Below the pieces are notes generated by a model. It was not told where the DNA came from and did not search any database. It saw only the letters and a program-made list of their open reading frames with translations. From contig CAJTLC010000026.1 of assembly GCA_910576995.1 (NCBI GenBank), forward strand, positions 1 to 29,571: a stretch of 29,571 bases of DNA, given 5' to 3'. This DNA comes from an uncultured Ruminococcus sp. GTDB lineage: Bacteria > Bacillota > Clostridia > Oscillospirales > Ruminococcaceae. Below, in pieces: positions 1-7,800 of this stretch. Position numbers and translations under genes: made by a program. The first letter of the stretch is position 1, and each line of letters begins with the position of its first letter.

Positions 1-31
1 CTTTTAGTTTACTACTTTTTCTTTTTTCTGT

Positions 32-478
32 CTACTTTTTTAGTATAGCACCAATCAGCGTTTGTCTTACCTTCCATATTAAAGCAAATAAATTATCGGG
101 ATCGCTAAGCTGCTCATAAGTTGGAACATCAAGTACAACGCTTTGAGCCGATTTCCCGCGTGAATAGTCCCATGGACGCAAGGGTTTCATTGATACACTT
201 CCTGTAGTAACAAAAAGTTTCAGTAATTCACAGCTGCGTCGCAAAAGCTGCCATTTCCATGTTGAGAAATCTTCGGACGAATACGCAAGATGCATATCCT
301 GAAGATAGATATCAAGCATATTCAAACTGATATCGTTAATAGCTTTGTTTTCAAAATATCGGATCATGTTTCCAAATCCTATGGTACGGTACTCTCTGAG
401 CTTTTTTTCATTTACTGGTTGCAGTGAAAGCTGCTCAAGTATTTGATTAGCCGTCTTTTGTAAATTAAATTTATCCAT
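32..478 (-). CDS. N-terminal fragment of a large tyrosine recombinase (putative)
   Basis: A 148-aa protein with a good GGAGG ribosome binding site 4 nt before the ATG and a near-consensus promoter (separate entry). The helical N-terminal part and the phrase EQLSDPDNLFALIWKVRQTL resemble, from memory, the N-terminal region of long clostridial site-specific integrases of several hundred residues. The catalytic domain with the R-H-R-Y residues is absent: the frame stops after LIGAILKK. If the family call is right, this is a decapitated recombinase that could at most bind DNA. It is transcribed away from the truncated methyltransferase, and both lie at the scarred left edge of the window. The alternative is a free-standing small protein of unknown role; the open frame is secure but the family is not. 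Confidence 0.5.
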   Translation of the reverse strand: MDKFNLQKTANQILEQLSLQPVNEKKLREYRTIGFGNMIRYFENKAINDISLNMLDIYLQDMHLAYSSEDFSTWKWQLLRRSCELLKLFVTTGSVSMKPLRPWDYSRGKSAQSVVLDVPTYEQLSDPDNLFALIWKVRQTLIGAILKK

Positions 479-522
479 TTTTCCTCCATTTGTATACTTG
501 TCAGGTAAGTTCTGTACCTTTT

Positions 523-551
523 ATTATACATTGGAGATTTTCTTCTGTCCA
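523..551 (-). promoter_or_regulatory. Promoter of the leftward integrase fragment
   Basis: On the minus strand, TGGACA (551-546) and TATAAT (528-523) are separated by 17 bp, one mismatch from the sigma-A consensus. The start codon of the leftward gene lies about 45 nt downstream, after a GGAGG site. No other gene could use this promoter. Confidence 0.75.
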
Positions 552-556
552 TCTTA

Positions 557-670
557 GTTATTCCGATATTTGTTTTACTGTCCCAATATTCTACGCCCTC
601 TCTTTTCTTTCTTCGGAATAACTCCTTTTGCAGGATAAGACTGGTTATTCCGAATTCGGAATAACCAGTC
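557..670. repeat. Four copies of TCGGAATAAC in alternating orientation, including a perfect 32-bp palindrome
   Basis: The 10-mer TCGGAATAAC occurs at 613-622 and 656-665, and as its complement GTTATTCCGA at 557-566 and 644-653. The last two copies are part of a perfect palindrome at 639-670 with 16-bp arms (left arm GACTGGTTATTCCGAA), centred on an EcoRI-like GAATTC. The right arm runs into the first surviving codons (CAG TCG) of the methyltransferase remnant, so the palindrome marks the break in that gene. It could be a recombination scar, the end of a mobile element, or an operator array. Confidence 0.85.
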
Positions 671-1670
671 GTTCAGTGTCGCAGGGCGCAGACTCGCTTT
701 TGAGGACGATAGAGGAAATTTATTTTTTGACTATATCAGAATCCTTGAAAACAAGCGACCCAAGTATTTTATTGCTGAAAACGTACCCAATCTGCTGGGG
801 ATATCGCAGGGAGAGTGTTTCAGAATTATCCTTGAAAAAATTTCAGAACTGGGGTATAGTATCTGCTGGCGTGTGCTTAACTCTGCCGGCTTTGGAGTAC
901 CGCAGTCAAGAAGAAGGCTGTTCATTGTCGGATATCTTGGAGAAAGATGTCCCGCCGAAATACTTTCTTTCGGACGCGGCAATGAAGAAAATGGCAAAGA
1001 AAGAAAACTTGAACAGTTAATCGGCGGCAGTCAGGGTTCGAGAGTATATGATCCTAACGGACTTGCCACTACCCAATGCAGCGGTTCGGGAGGTATGGGC
1101 GGTAAGACCGGACTTTATTTCATAGACTACAATCCTGAGCCGCAAATGACAGATATTGCAAGATGTATAACCGCCCGTCAGAACAGCGGAGTAAGTAACC
1201 ATAAGGGCGAACATTCTGCTGTTTTTGTGGATATGAACGAGAATCCGAAAATCACTGAAAATGCACGTTGTTTAAATACAAGAATGGATCTGGGGATTAC
1301 AAACGGCAGCCACAAAGGAGAACGCTCCGGAGTTTTGGAAGAAGGTCCGAGAGCAATAATCAATCCGTTCAAAGAAACTACCCGACAGAACGGCAGGCGT
1401 ATAAAAAATCCCAACGAGCCGATGTTTACGCTGACTGTGACCGATAGGCACGGCGTAGTTCACAAAGGACGTGTGCGGCGGCTAATGCCGTTGGAATGCT
1501 GGAAACTGCAATCGTTTGAAAAGGAGCAGTTCAACAAAGTTGCGGCTGTGGGAATGTCCGACGCGCAGCTTTACAAGCAGGCAGGAAATTCAATTACAGT
1601 GGCGGTTGTGGAGGCAATCGCCAAAAATTTACTGAAATTTGATAAGGAGATAAATGCCTATGGAAAATGA
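666..1670 (+). pseudogene. 5'-truncated DNA cytosine-C5 methyltransferase (Dcm family)
   Basis: In one frame, open from 639 to 1670, the sequence matches the middle and end of a C5-cytosine methyltransferase. QSFSVAG and RRLAFEDDRGNLFFDYIRIL are the tail of motif IV and what follows. AENVPNLL is motif VI and GVPQSRRRLFIVGY is motif VIII. RRLMPLECWKLQSF and the closing AQLYKQAGNSITVAVVEAI are motifs IX and X. Between them is a recognition region with two similar copies of an ARCxxTR...KGExSxV phrase. Homology begins exactly at the Q of the expected PCQ: the catalytic Pro-Cys is replaced by Asn-Asn, and the SAM-binding N-terminal domain is missing. There is no ATG in frame before 873, so no active enzyme can be made. 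The stop codon overlaps the start of the antirepressor gene, which suggests the two were once co-transcribed. Confidence 0.85.
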
Positions 1671-2421
1671 TATCAAAATTTTTGAAAATGAAGAGTTTGG
1701 TTCAATTAGAACCTTAGAGAAAGGCGATAAAGTTTTCTTTTGTGGAAAAGACGCAGCAACAGCTTTGGGATACAGAGATACCGTGAATGCGATAAAAGCA
1801 CACTGCAAAGAAGATGGGGTGGTGATTCACCACCTCATCGATTCTATGGGCAGAAAGCAGGCAGCAAAGTTTATTTCAGAGGGAAATCTGTATAGATTAA
1901 TCTCGCACTCAAGACTGCCATCTTCCGAAAAATTTGAAAGTTGGATTTATGATGAAGTGCTTCCAACAATAAGGCGTACCGGAGGCTACGTTGCAAACGA
2001 GGATATGTTTATCGAGAATTATCTCCCCTTTTTGGAAGAACCGTATCAAGGTCTTTTTCGTTTGCAGATGATGGCGATAAATCAGCTCAACGAGCGTATC
2101 AGGCACGATCAGCCGCTTGTGGAGTTTGCGAATCAGGTGTCAAATAGCGAAAATCTCATCGACATGAATGCTATGGCGAAGCTTGCGATTGAGGAAAATA
2201 TCCCGATTGGCAGAAACAGACTGTTCCGATGGCTGCGTGAAAATGAGATTCTGATGTCGGACAATCTGCCCTATCAGAAGTTCATCGAACGTGGCTATTT
2301 TGCGGTCAAGGAGTCGGTTTTTGAAACCGGTTCTATGACCAAAACCTATCAGCAGACGTTTGTCACGGGCAAAGGTCAGAGTTATATAATTGGCAGACTG
2401 AGAAAGGAGTTTCCGCAGTAA
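1654..2421 (+). CDS. Bro/Ant-type phage antirepressor
   Basis: A 255-aa protein with a Bro-N domain at about residues 5-110 (VFFCGKDAATALGY, then the SEGNLYRLI and WIYDEVLPTIRRTGGY signatures). A KilAC/ANT-like DNA-binding domain follows at about 150-250 (AKLAIEENIPIGRNRLFRWLRENEIL...GQSYIIGRL). Such proteins interfere with phage-type repressors or bind DNA themselves. AAGGAG (1644-1649) serves either ATG 1654 (4 nt away) or the in-frame ATG 1660 (10 nt away); the second spacing is also good, so the true protein may lack the first two residues. It overlaps the end of the methyltransferase remnant and shares its own last base with the next start codon, so it is translationally coupled. Phage-derived cargo is common in such elements. 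Confidence 0.85.
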   Translation: MPMENDIKIFENEEFGSIRTLEKGDKVFFCGKDAATALGYRDTVNAIKAHCKEDGVVIHHLIDSMGRKQAAKFISEGNLYRLISHSRLPSSEKFESWIYDEVLPTIRRTGGYVANEDMFIENYLPFLEEPYQGLFRLQMMAINQLNERIRHDQPLVEFANQVSNSENLIDMNAMAKLAIEENIPIGRNRLFRWLRENEILMSDNLPYQKFIERGYFAVKESVFETGSMTKTYQQTFVTGKGQSYIIGRLRKEFPQ

Positions 2422-2822
2422 TGGAAATCAAAAATATTTCTCTGCACGATCTGAGAAAAATGGAAAACAGCGAAGGACTTATCCTTCAGGGGTGCGGCGG
2501 AGATCTGCAGGAATGGGTGGACGGTATAAATGATATGCTGACGGAAAGCGGTATTTTGCAGAATGAAAGTAAATTTGAAAAGGCGTATGCTTTTAACAAC
2601 GAGAATATAACCTGTCTTCTGTTTCCGTTTGACGGAGTTCAGCTTGATGTCGGCAAGCTTGCGATGTGGCGGCTTGAAACAAGAGAAACCTTTGGCAGCA
2701 CGTGGCTCACTGATTACGTTGACAACAGGTTAAATGGGTTTATCAGCGAGCAGACTGCCGCGCCTGTTCCGGCTGAAGATTATGAAGAATCCGAAGATTT
2801 TGAAATGGAATTAAGCCAGTGA
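2421..2822 (+). CDS. Unknown cargo protein (133 aa)
   Basis: A 133-aa acidic protein starting inside the stop codon of the antirepressor gene (TAATG), which indicates translational coupling. It has no signal peptide or membrane segment. The middle is a mixed alpha/beta sequence with FAYN-like and LLFPFDGVQLDVGKLAMWRLETRETFGSTWL stretches, and the C-terminal 20 residues are strongly acidic (EDYEESEDFEMELSQ). I do not recognise the family. Its place between an antirepressor and an adenine methylase suggests a cytoplasmic accessory or defence-related role, but this rests on context only. Confidence 0.7.
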   Translation: MEIKNISLHDLRKMENSEGLILQGCGGDLQEWVDGINDMLTESGILQNESKFEKAYAFNNENITCLLFPFDGVQLDVGKLAMWRLETRETFGSTWLTDYVDNRLNGFISEQTAAPVPAEDYEESEDFEMELSQ

Positions 2823-2835
2823 CAGAAGGAGGAAA

Positions 2836-3675
2836 ATGAATAGTTTCATATCATGGATAGGCGGCAAAAAGCTGCTTAGGGACGATATTCTCGCACGTTT
2901 GCCGCCGGAATACGATAAATATATCGAGGTTTTCGGCGGCGCGGGGTGGGTGTTGTTCCGCAAGCAGCAAGGCAGAGAAATGGAGGTTTACAACGATTTC
3001 AACAGCAATCTTGTAAACCTTTTTCGCTGCGTTCGTGACAAGCCGAACAAACTGAAGTACAAGCTGCGGTACGTTCTGAATTCCCGTGAGGACTTCGACT
3101 GGATCGCCATGCTTCACAAGAAAAAGCTGTTTCCGAGGCTTCGAGATGTTGATCGAGCAGCTAAGTTTTTTCAGCTTATTCGCTATAGTTACGCATCGGG
3201 ACTGGACAGCTTTGGATGTCAGCCGCACTCGATGTGGGCGGATTTTCCGCAGATCGATATGGCGTCAAGGCGATTGCAGAAAGTACTGATAGAGAACCGT
3301 GATTTTGAAAAACTGATCAGGCAGTACGACAGTACGGGCAGTTTTTTCTACTGCGATCCGCCGTATTTTGCCACAGAAAATTACTATAAAGACGTAGGTT
3401 TTACGGCAAAAGATCATTTGAGGCTGAGAGATACGCTTATGGGAATCAAGGGCAAATTTTTGGTGTCCTATAACGACTGCCCTGAGATTCGGAAAATTTG
3501 GAATCAACCCGATATTCAAATCGAGGAGATCAGCAGACTGAACAATCTGGCGCAGCGGTACGAGGGAGGCTGTCAGTATGCGGAGCTGCTGATCTCAAAT
3601 TACGATACGACACAGAGAGTTGGTACTATCGACCAACTCTCTTTTTTTAATGACAAAGGAGAGTTTATTTCATGA
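2836..3675 (+). CDS. DNA adenine methylase (Dam / D12 class)
   Basis: A 279-aa N6-adenine methyltransferase of the D12 (Dam, DpnM) class, normal for the family in length. WIGGKK at residues 7-12 is the N-terminal SAM-site signature, VFGGAGWVLF at 33-42 is motif I (FxGxG) and YCDPPYF at 172-178 carries the catalytic DPPY. The GCQPHSMW segment lies where the substrate-binding part of Dam enzymes is found. AGAAGGAGG precedes the ATG. No restriction enzyme gene lies beside it, so it is probably an orphan methylase that marks the element's DNA against host restriction or affects its regulation. The last codons hold an intrinsic terminator (separate entry), and the stop overlaps the next ATG. Confidence 0.92.
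   Translation: MNSFISWIGGKKLLRDDILARLPPEYDKYIEVFGGAGWVLFRKQQGREMEVYNDFNSNLVNLFRCVRDKPNKLKYKLRYVLNSREDFDWIAMLHKKKLFPRLRDVDRAAKFFQLIRYSYASGLDSFGCQPHSMWADFPQIDMASRRLQKVLIENRDFEKLIRQYDSTGSFFYCDPPYFATENYYKDVGFTAKDHLRLRDTLMGIKGKFLVSYNDCPEIRKIWNQPDIQIEEISRLNNLAQRYEGGCQYAELLISNYDTTQRVGTIDQLSFFNDKGEFIS
3614..3648 (+). terminator. Intrinsic terminator inside the 3' end of the adenine methylase gene
   Basis: A perfect 11-bp stem, AGAGAGTTGGT (3614-3624) with ACCAACTCTCT (3632-3642), has a 7-nt loop and is followed by a run of T to 3648. The stop codon of the methylase is only reached at 3673-3675, so the terminator lies within its reading frame, about nine codons from the end. The next start codon (3672) is 24 nt beyond the T run. 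Confidence 0.85.
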
Positions 3676-3914
3676 AAAAAGTTATATTTTCACAGGTTAT
3701 GACGGACAGCGGAACTGCCGAATTTTCGGGAGTTTACGACCGAAACGGTTTGCCCGTAAAAATTATTTTGGAAGCGAACGAGGACGGAATTGTGCTGACG
3801 GCAGTCCGCAGAAAGCTGACAGACATTGAATTGATGGAGATATGCAATAGCGCCGACGGCTGCGAAAACTGTATTTTTCAGGGCGACTGCGATGACGAGG
3901 GAGGCTGTAATTAA
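3672..3914 (+). CDS. Small Cys-rich protein of unknown function (80 aa)
   Basis: An 80-aa protein whose ATG overlaps the stop of the methylase (ATGA), with AAAGGAG about 7 nt upstream. The first 55 residues look like a small beta-rich domain. The C-terminal 25 residues hold five cysteines spaced C-x5-C-x2-C-x5-C-x5-C, rich in Asp/Glu, which could bind a metal ion or form disulfides. There is no signal peptide. I do not recognise the family. It lies immediately after the intragenic terminator, so its transcription depends on readthrough. Confidence 0.7.
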   Translation: MKKVIFSQVMTDSGTAEFSGVYDRNGLPVKIILEANEDGIVLTAVRRKLTDIELMEICNSADGCENCIFQGDCDDEGGCN

Positions 3915-4047
3915 TGCTTGATTGGTTATGCCCAAATATCCGCTCTCCAACTTATTTATAATGTAGAACTTGCGCAAAAGGTCTGGATATTGCATTGATT
4001 TTATGGTATTGTTGAGTCAGAAAAAATTTACAAAGGAGTTGACTGCC

Positions 4048-4806
4048 ATGAAAAAATCAATACTTATCCTAATCTTAGCAGGTCTTTTAACGAGCTGTAC
4101 GCCTATAGAAAATTCGCAGGAATTTTCAGAAATATCGACTGCTCAGGAAATCACAGAATCATCGGAATACGAAGATATTTCAGAATCAGAAGCATACTTT
4201 GAAACTGAAATTCAGCCGTCAACAGAGTGCGAAATCACAGCCACAGAAGCGATTGTAACTACAGTAAAAAGTCAGTCTGAAATAGTCTGCACAACAACAG
4301 TTATAACCGATGTGCAGAAAGAAAAAGGTCAATATGATCCAACGGATAATACAGAATTGAGTATCGAAAATGCATCGGAAGAATCGACTGAAAATACACA
4401 GTCAGAACCGCCGCAAACTACCGTAATTACGGGGGTTACGGCTTCTGAATCGGAGGAATATGAAGAAGAAATCGAACCTCCGATGTGTGAATTATCCGAC
4501 TACGAAAAGGCGTTGGAAGTGTACAATTTTATGACGGCAAACGGCAGCGGAACGTGCGTACAATATTCATATCAGACCTACGAAATGTGTTGCCAATACG
4601 GTCTGGAATGCTGCTTCGCATGGACTGAAAACAGGCTGTACGGTCATGTTGCAAATGTGGTCAGAATCGATGGAATCTGGTACGTTCTGGACACGCAGGC
4701 AGGCTGCTTCCTCACGGAAAATATGTGCGGATTCACGGAAATAGTGGATGCAAATGAAAGCTATATCGCATCTGCCGACATCATCAGCAACGTGCGATAC
4801 GAATAA
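4048..4806 (+). CDS. Lipoprotein with a transglutaminase-like domain
   Basis: A 252-aa protein. The start at 4048 is chosen because AAAGGAG (4032-4038) lies 9 nt before it and the sequence opens directly with a lipoprotein signal (MKKSILILILAGLLTSC, lipobox LTSC). A long Ser/Thr/Glu-rich linker, probably extending through the wall, runs to about residue 150. The C-terminal 100 residues look like a transglutaminase-like papain-fold domain with a plausible triad: Cys170 in GTCVQYSYQ, His200 in YGHVANVV and Asp215 in VLDTQAG. It also carries a CC pair. In such domains the triad hydrolyses or cross-links amide bonds. It stands just before the adhesin and sortase genes, so a role in surface assembly is likely but inferred. 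Confidence 0.72.
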   Translation: MKKSILILILAGLLTSCTPIENSQEFSEISTAQEITESSEYEDISESEAYFETEIQPSTECEITATEAIVTTVKSQSEIVCTTTVITDVQKEKGQYDPTDNTELSIENASEESTENTQSEPPQTTVITGVTASESEEYEEEIEPPMCELSDYEKALEVYNFMTANGSGTCVQYSYQTYEMCCQYGLECCFAWTENRLYGHVANVVRIDGIWYVLDTQAGCFLTENMCGFTEIVDANESYIASADIISNVRYE

Positions 4807-4813
4807 AAATCTT

Positions 4814-4841
4814 AAAGACTCGCAAATGCGGGTCTTTTTTT
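4814..4841 (+). terminator. Intrinsic terminator between lipoprotein and adhesin genes
   Basis: A stem AAAGACTCGC (4814-4823) with GCGGGTCTTT (4828-4837), one G-T pair, loop AAAT, then a run of T. It ends 18 nt before the ATG of the adhesin gene, leaving room for a ribosome binding site but not for a promoter. It therefore lies in the leader of the adhesin message and may act as an attenuator. Confidence 0.85.
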
Positions 4842-4858
4842 ATTGGAAAGGAAAAGTT

Positions 4859-7800
4859 ATGTTTAAAAATAATATACTGAAAAAACTCGGCGCAGGTCTC
4901 ATGGCAGGACTCTGCGCTTTTACTTTGATCGGCTCAAATGTCGGAGGCTTTAAAACTTCCGCAGCAACAACTGCCAAAGAACCTCTGCTCTCAGGGGACG
5001 AGGTCATCAAGCAGGCGGCAAAATACCTCGGAGTTCCCTACGGCTGGGACTGCAAGGGCTACGACGGCGTTTATTCATCCTCAAATCCTAAAAAGCAGTC
5101 GATGGAAACTGTTCGCAAAAAAGGTTTGGACTGCTCCGGTCTTGTCTATGCAACGCTAACCGATCTTGGTGTCAGAACAAGCGGATTTCCATCAAATAAT
5201 CCCGTTCCGCAAAACTACTGGGAGTACGGCGATGGCTCTGCTTACAAAAACTGCACCATGACCTACAAGGGCGTAACTTCGCCCATCGAGGTGCTTTACG
5301 ACAAACTCAACGCTGACAATCACAAGTATTTCGACGGCAGAAAGCTGCTCCCCGGCGCGGTCGTTTCGGGTATCGCCAAAGATAACGGAATCGGTCATAT
5401 GTGGTTCTATATGGGCGAGTTCAAAAACAGGGACGCAGTTCTCGATTACCTCGTAAAACTGGGCTACAAGCGCGATTCTGTGTCAAAATATGTCGGCAGC
5501 GGAAACGGCGACGGAGGCAAGCATTGGCGTATCGAGTGCAACGGCTCGCAGGGCTGCGTGATTAACAATAACACCGACGGCAAGGCAAGATTCAAGAGCT
5601 TTGTTGCCTATAAGCTCACTTCTCGTGATGCAACATTTACGATAAAAAAGTGTATCGATGGTACGTCCCAAATTGTCGGTAAATCGGCTGTCGACGGCAG
5701 TTTTGCAAAGTATGGAGTGTACAGCGACAAGGCCTGCAAGACCAAAGTCGGCGAGATAAAAATCGGCGAAAAAGGTACTGGTTCGATAAAGCTGAAAAGC
5801 GGAACTTATTATGTTAAGGAACTTTCCGCTCCGAAAGGCTACGCTCTTTCCACGAAGGTTTACGAGCTGAAAGCCAATCAGACTGTCACCGTTTACGAGG
5901 ATTTTCAGACAGGAAAAATCAAAATAAACAAGACCTCCGAGGATAAAATTGTCAAGGACATTGAGTTTAAGGTCGTTGGAACTGACGGCAGCTCGTATAC
6001 CAAAAAGACCGATTCTAAGGGCGTTGCGGAGTTTTCCGGACTCAAGGTTTACAACATGAAAACGGGCAAGCCGGTCACCTATACTGTGTCCGAAATTAAC
6101 GTAGGTGCAAGGTATAAGACACCGAAGGCTCAGAACGTTACGCTGACAAAGGGCGACGTCGATTTGACGGTAAACGTTAATTTTAAGAACGATTTGAAAA
6201 AAGGTTCTATCAAAATCAACAAGCAGTCGGAGGACGGTGAAAACGGCGACCGCACCTTTGAGATCAAGGGCGGCGGCAAAACCTATACCATAAAAACAGC
6301 TTCTGACGGCGTTGCAATTCTCAGCGATATCCCCGTTTTTGACAGCAGCAACAAGAAAATAACCTACACTATCAGCGAGAAAAATGTACCCGTAAAGTAC
6401 GTTGTTCCTGCCGATCAAAAAGTCACTTTAACAGCCGACGCAACCACGAATGCAACCTTCAAAAATATGCTCAAAAAGTTTACTGCGGAGGTTGTGAAAA
6501 AGGACTCCGAAACGATTACAGCACAGGGCGACGCAACTCTTGCCGGAGCGGTTTACGGACTCTATCTTGACGGCGAATTGATCGATGAATACACCACCGA
6601 TGAAAACGGCTATTTCAAGACCAAAGAGTATGTTTGCGGCAATTATACTATTCAAGAAATCAGTCCGTCAGAGGGATATTTGCTCAATGAAAATGTGTAC
6701 TCCGTAGGCGCACAGCCTGAGAATTATACCCTTGAAAACAACCCGATTTCTTTGACTGTAACTGAAGATAATGTCAAGGGAAAAATCAGTATTATCAAGC
6801 ATTCGGACGATGACGAAAACGAGGTGGTAAACCTTGAAAAGGGCGCAGAATTTGAGGTTTATCTCAAATCCGCAGGCTCTTATGCAAACGCAAAGGACAG
6901 CGAAAAGGACTATCTCGTTACCGATGAAAACGGCTTTGCGGCGACAAAGTTAATGCCCTACGGCGTGTATACTGTTCACCAGACAAAGACAGTTAACGAC
7001 GCTGAATTTGTCCCCGACTTCAATGTCTTCATTGCAGAAAACGAAAAAACTTATGAATATATCCTCAACGACGCACCGTTTAAGTCATATATCCATGTCA
7101 CGAAAATCGACGCAGAATCGGGGAAAACTATCCCTTACGAGGGTGCGGGATTTCAGATTTTTGACGCTGATAATAATCTTGTAAAAATGGGCGTGGACAC
7201 GTTCTACACAAATTCCGAGGGCTTCCTGATAACTCCCGAAATGCTTCCATACGGCGATTACACTCTTGTTGAGGTACAGGCTCCTTTCGGCTATATACTG
7301 GACAAAACGCCCGTTCCATTCAGCGTGACTGCAGCGAATTCCGAGATTGAAAACACCGTGAATATCGTCAAGGTTCAGAAATCCGATATTGCTCAGAAGG
7401 GCAAGATTTCCGTGCAGAAAACAGGAGATATTTTCAGTTCCGTAACTGTTCTCGGCAGCGCAATTTATGAGGATGAAAACGGCGAAACACACGAAAGCGG
7501 ACAGACCACTTATACCCCTGTTTTCGAGGAAAACGGACTCTCCGGAGCAGTTTATCAGGTGATCGCAAGCGAGGATATCGTGACCGCTGACGGCACGATA
7601 CGTGCCAACGCAGGCGACGTTGTTGCCGAGCTTACCACCGATGAAAACGGCTATGCGGAAACAGATTTATTGTACCTCGGAAAGTACGAAATTAAGGAAG
7701 TTCAGGCGCCTTACGGCTATGTTTTAAACAGCGAGCCGCAGCTTGTGGAACTCGCCTATGCAGGACAGGAGGTCACCGTGAGAGATACTGTAAACGCTCC

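Noticed and set aside
628..1020. A 130-codon rightward open frame over the start of the methyltransferase
   Set aside because: It is in the wrong frame: the methyltransferase motifs are read continuously in another frame from 666 to 1670, and the 130-aa product has no recognisable features.
3918..3962. Promoter for the lipoprotein gene (TATAAT at 3957-3962)
   Set aside because: The -10 is perfect, but no acceptable -35 lies at 16-18 bp and no extended -10 is present, so it is not listed as a feature.
5483..6418. A 311-codon leftward open frame
   Set aside because: It lies entirely antisense to the Cna-B repeat gene, where biased codon use keeps the opposite strand open. No ribosome site or motif supports it.
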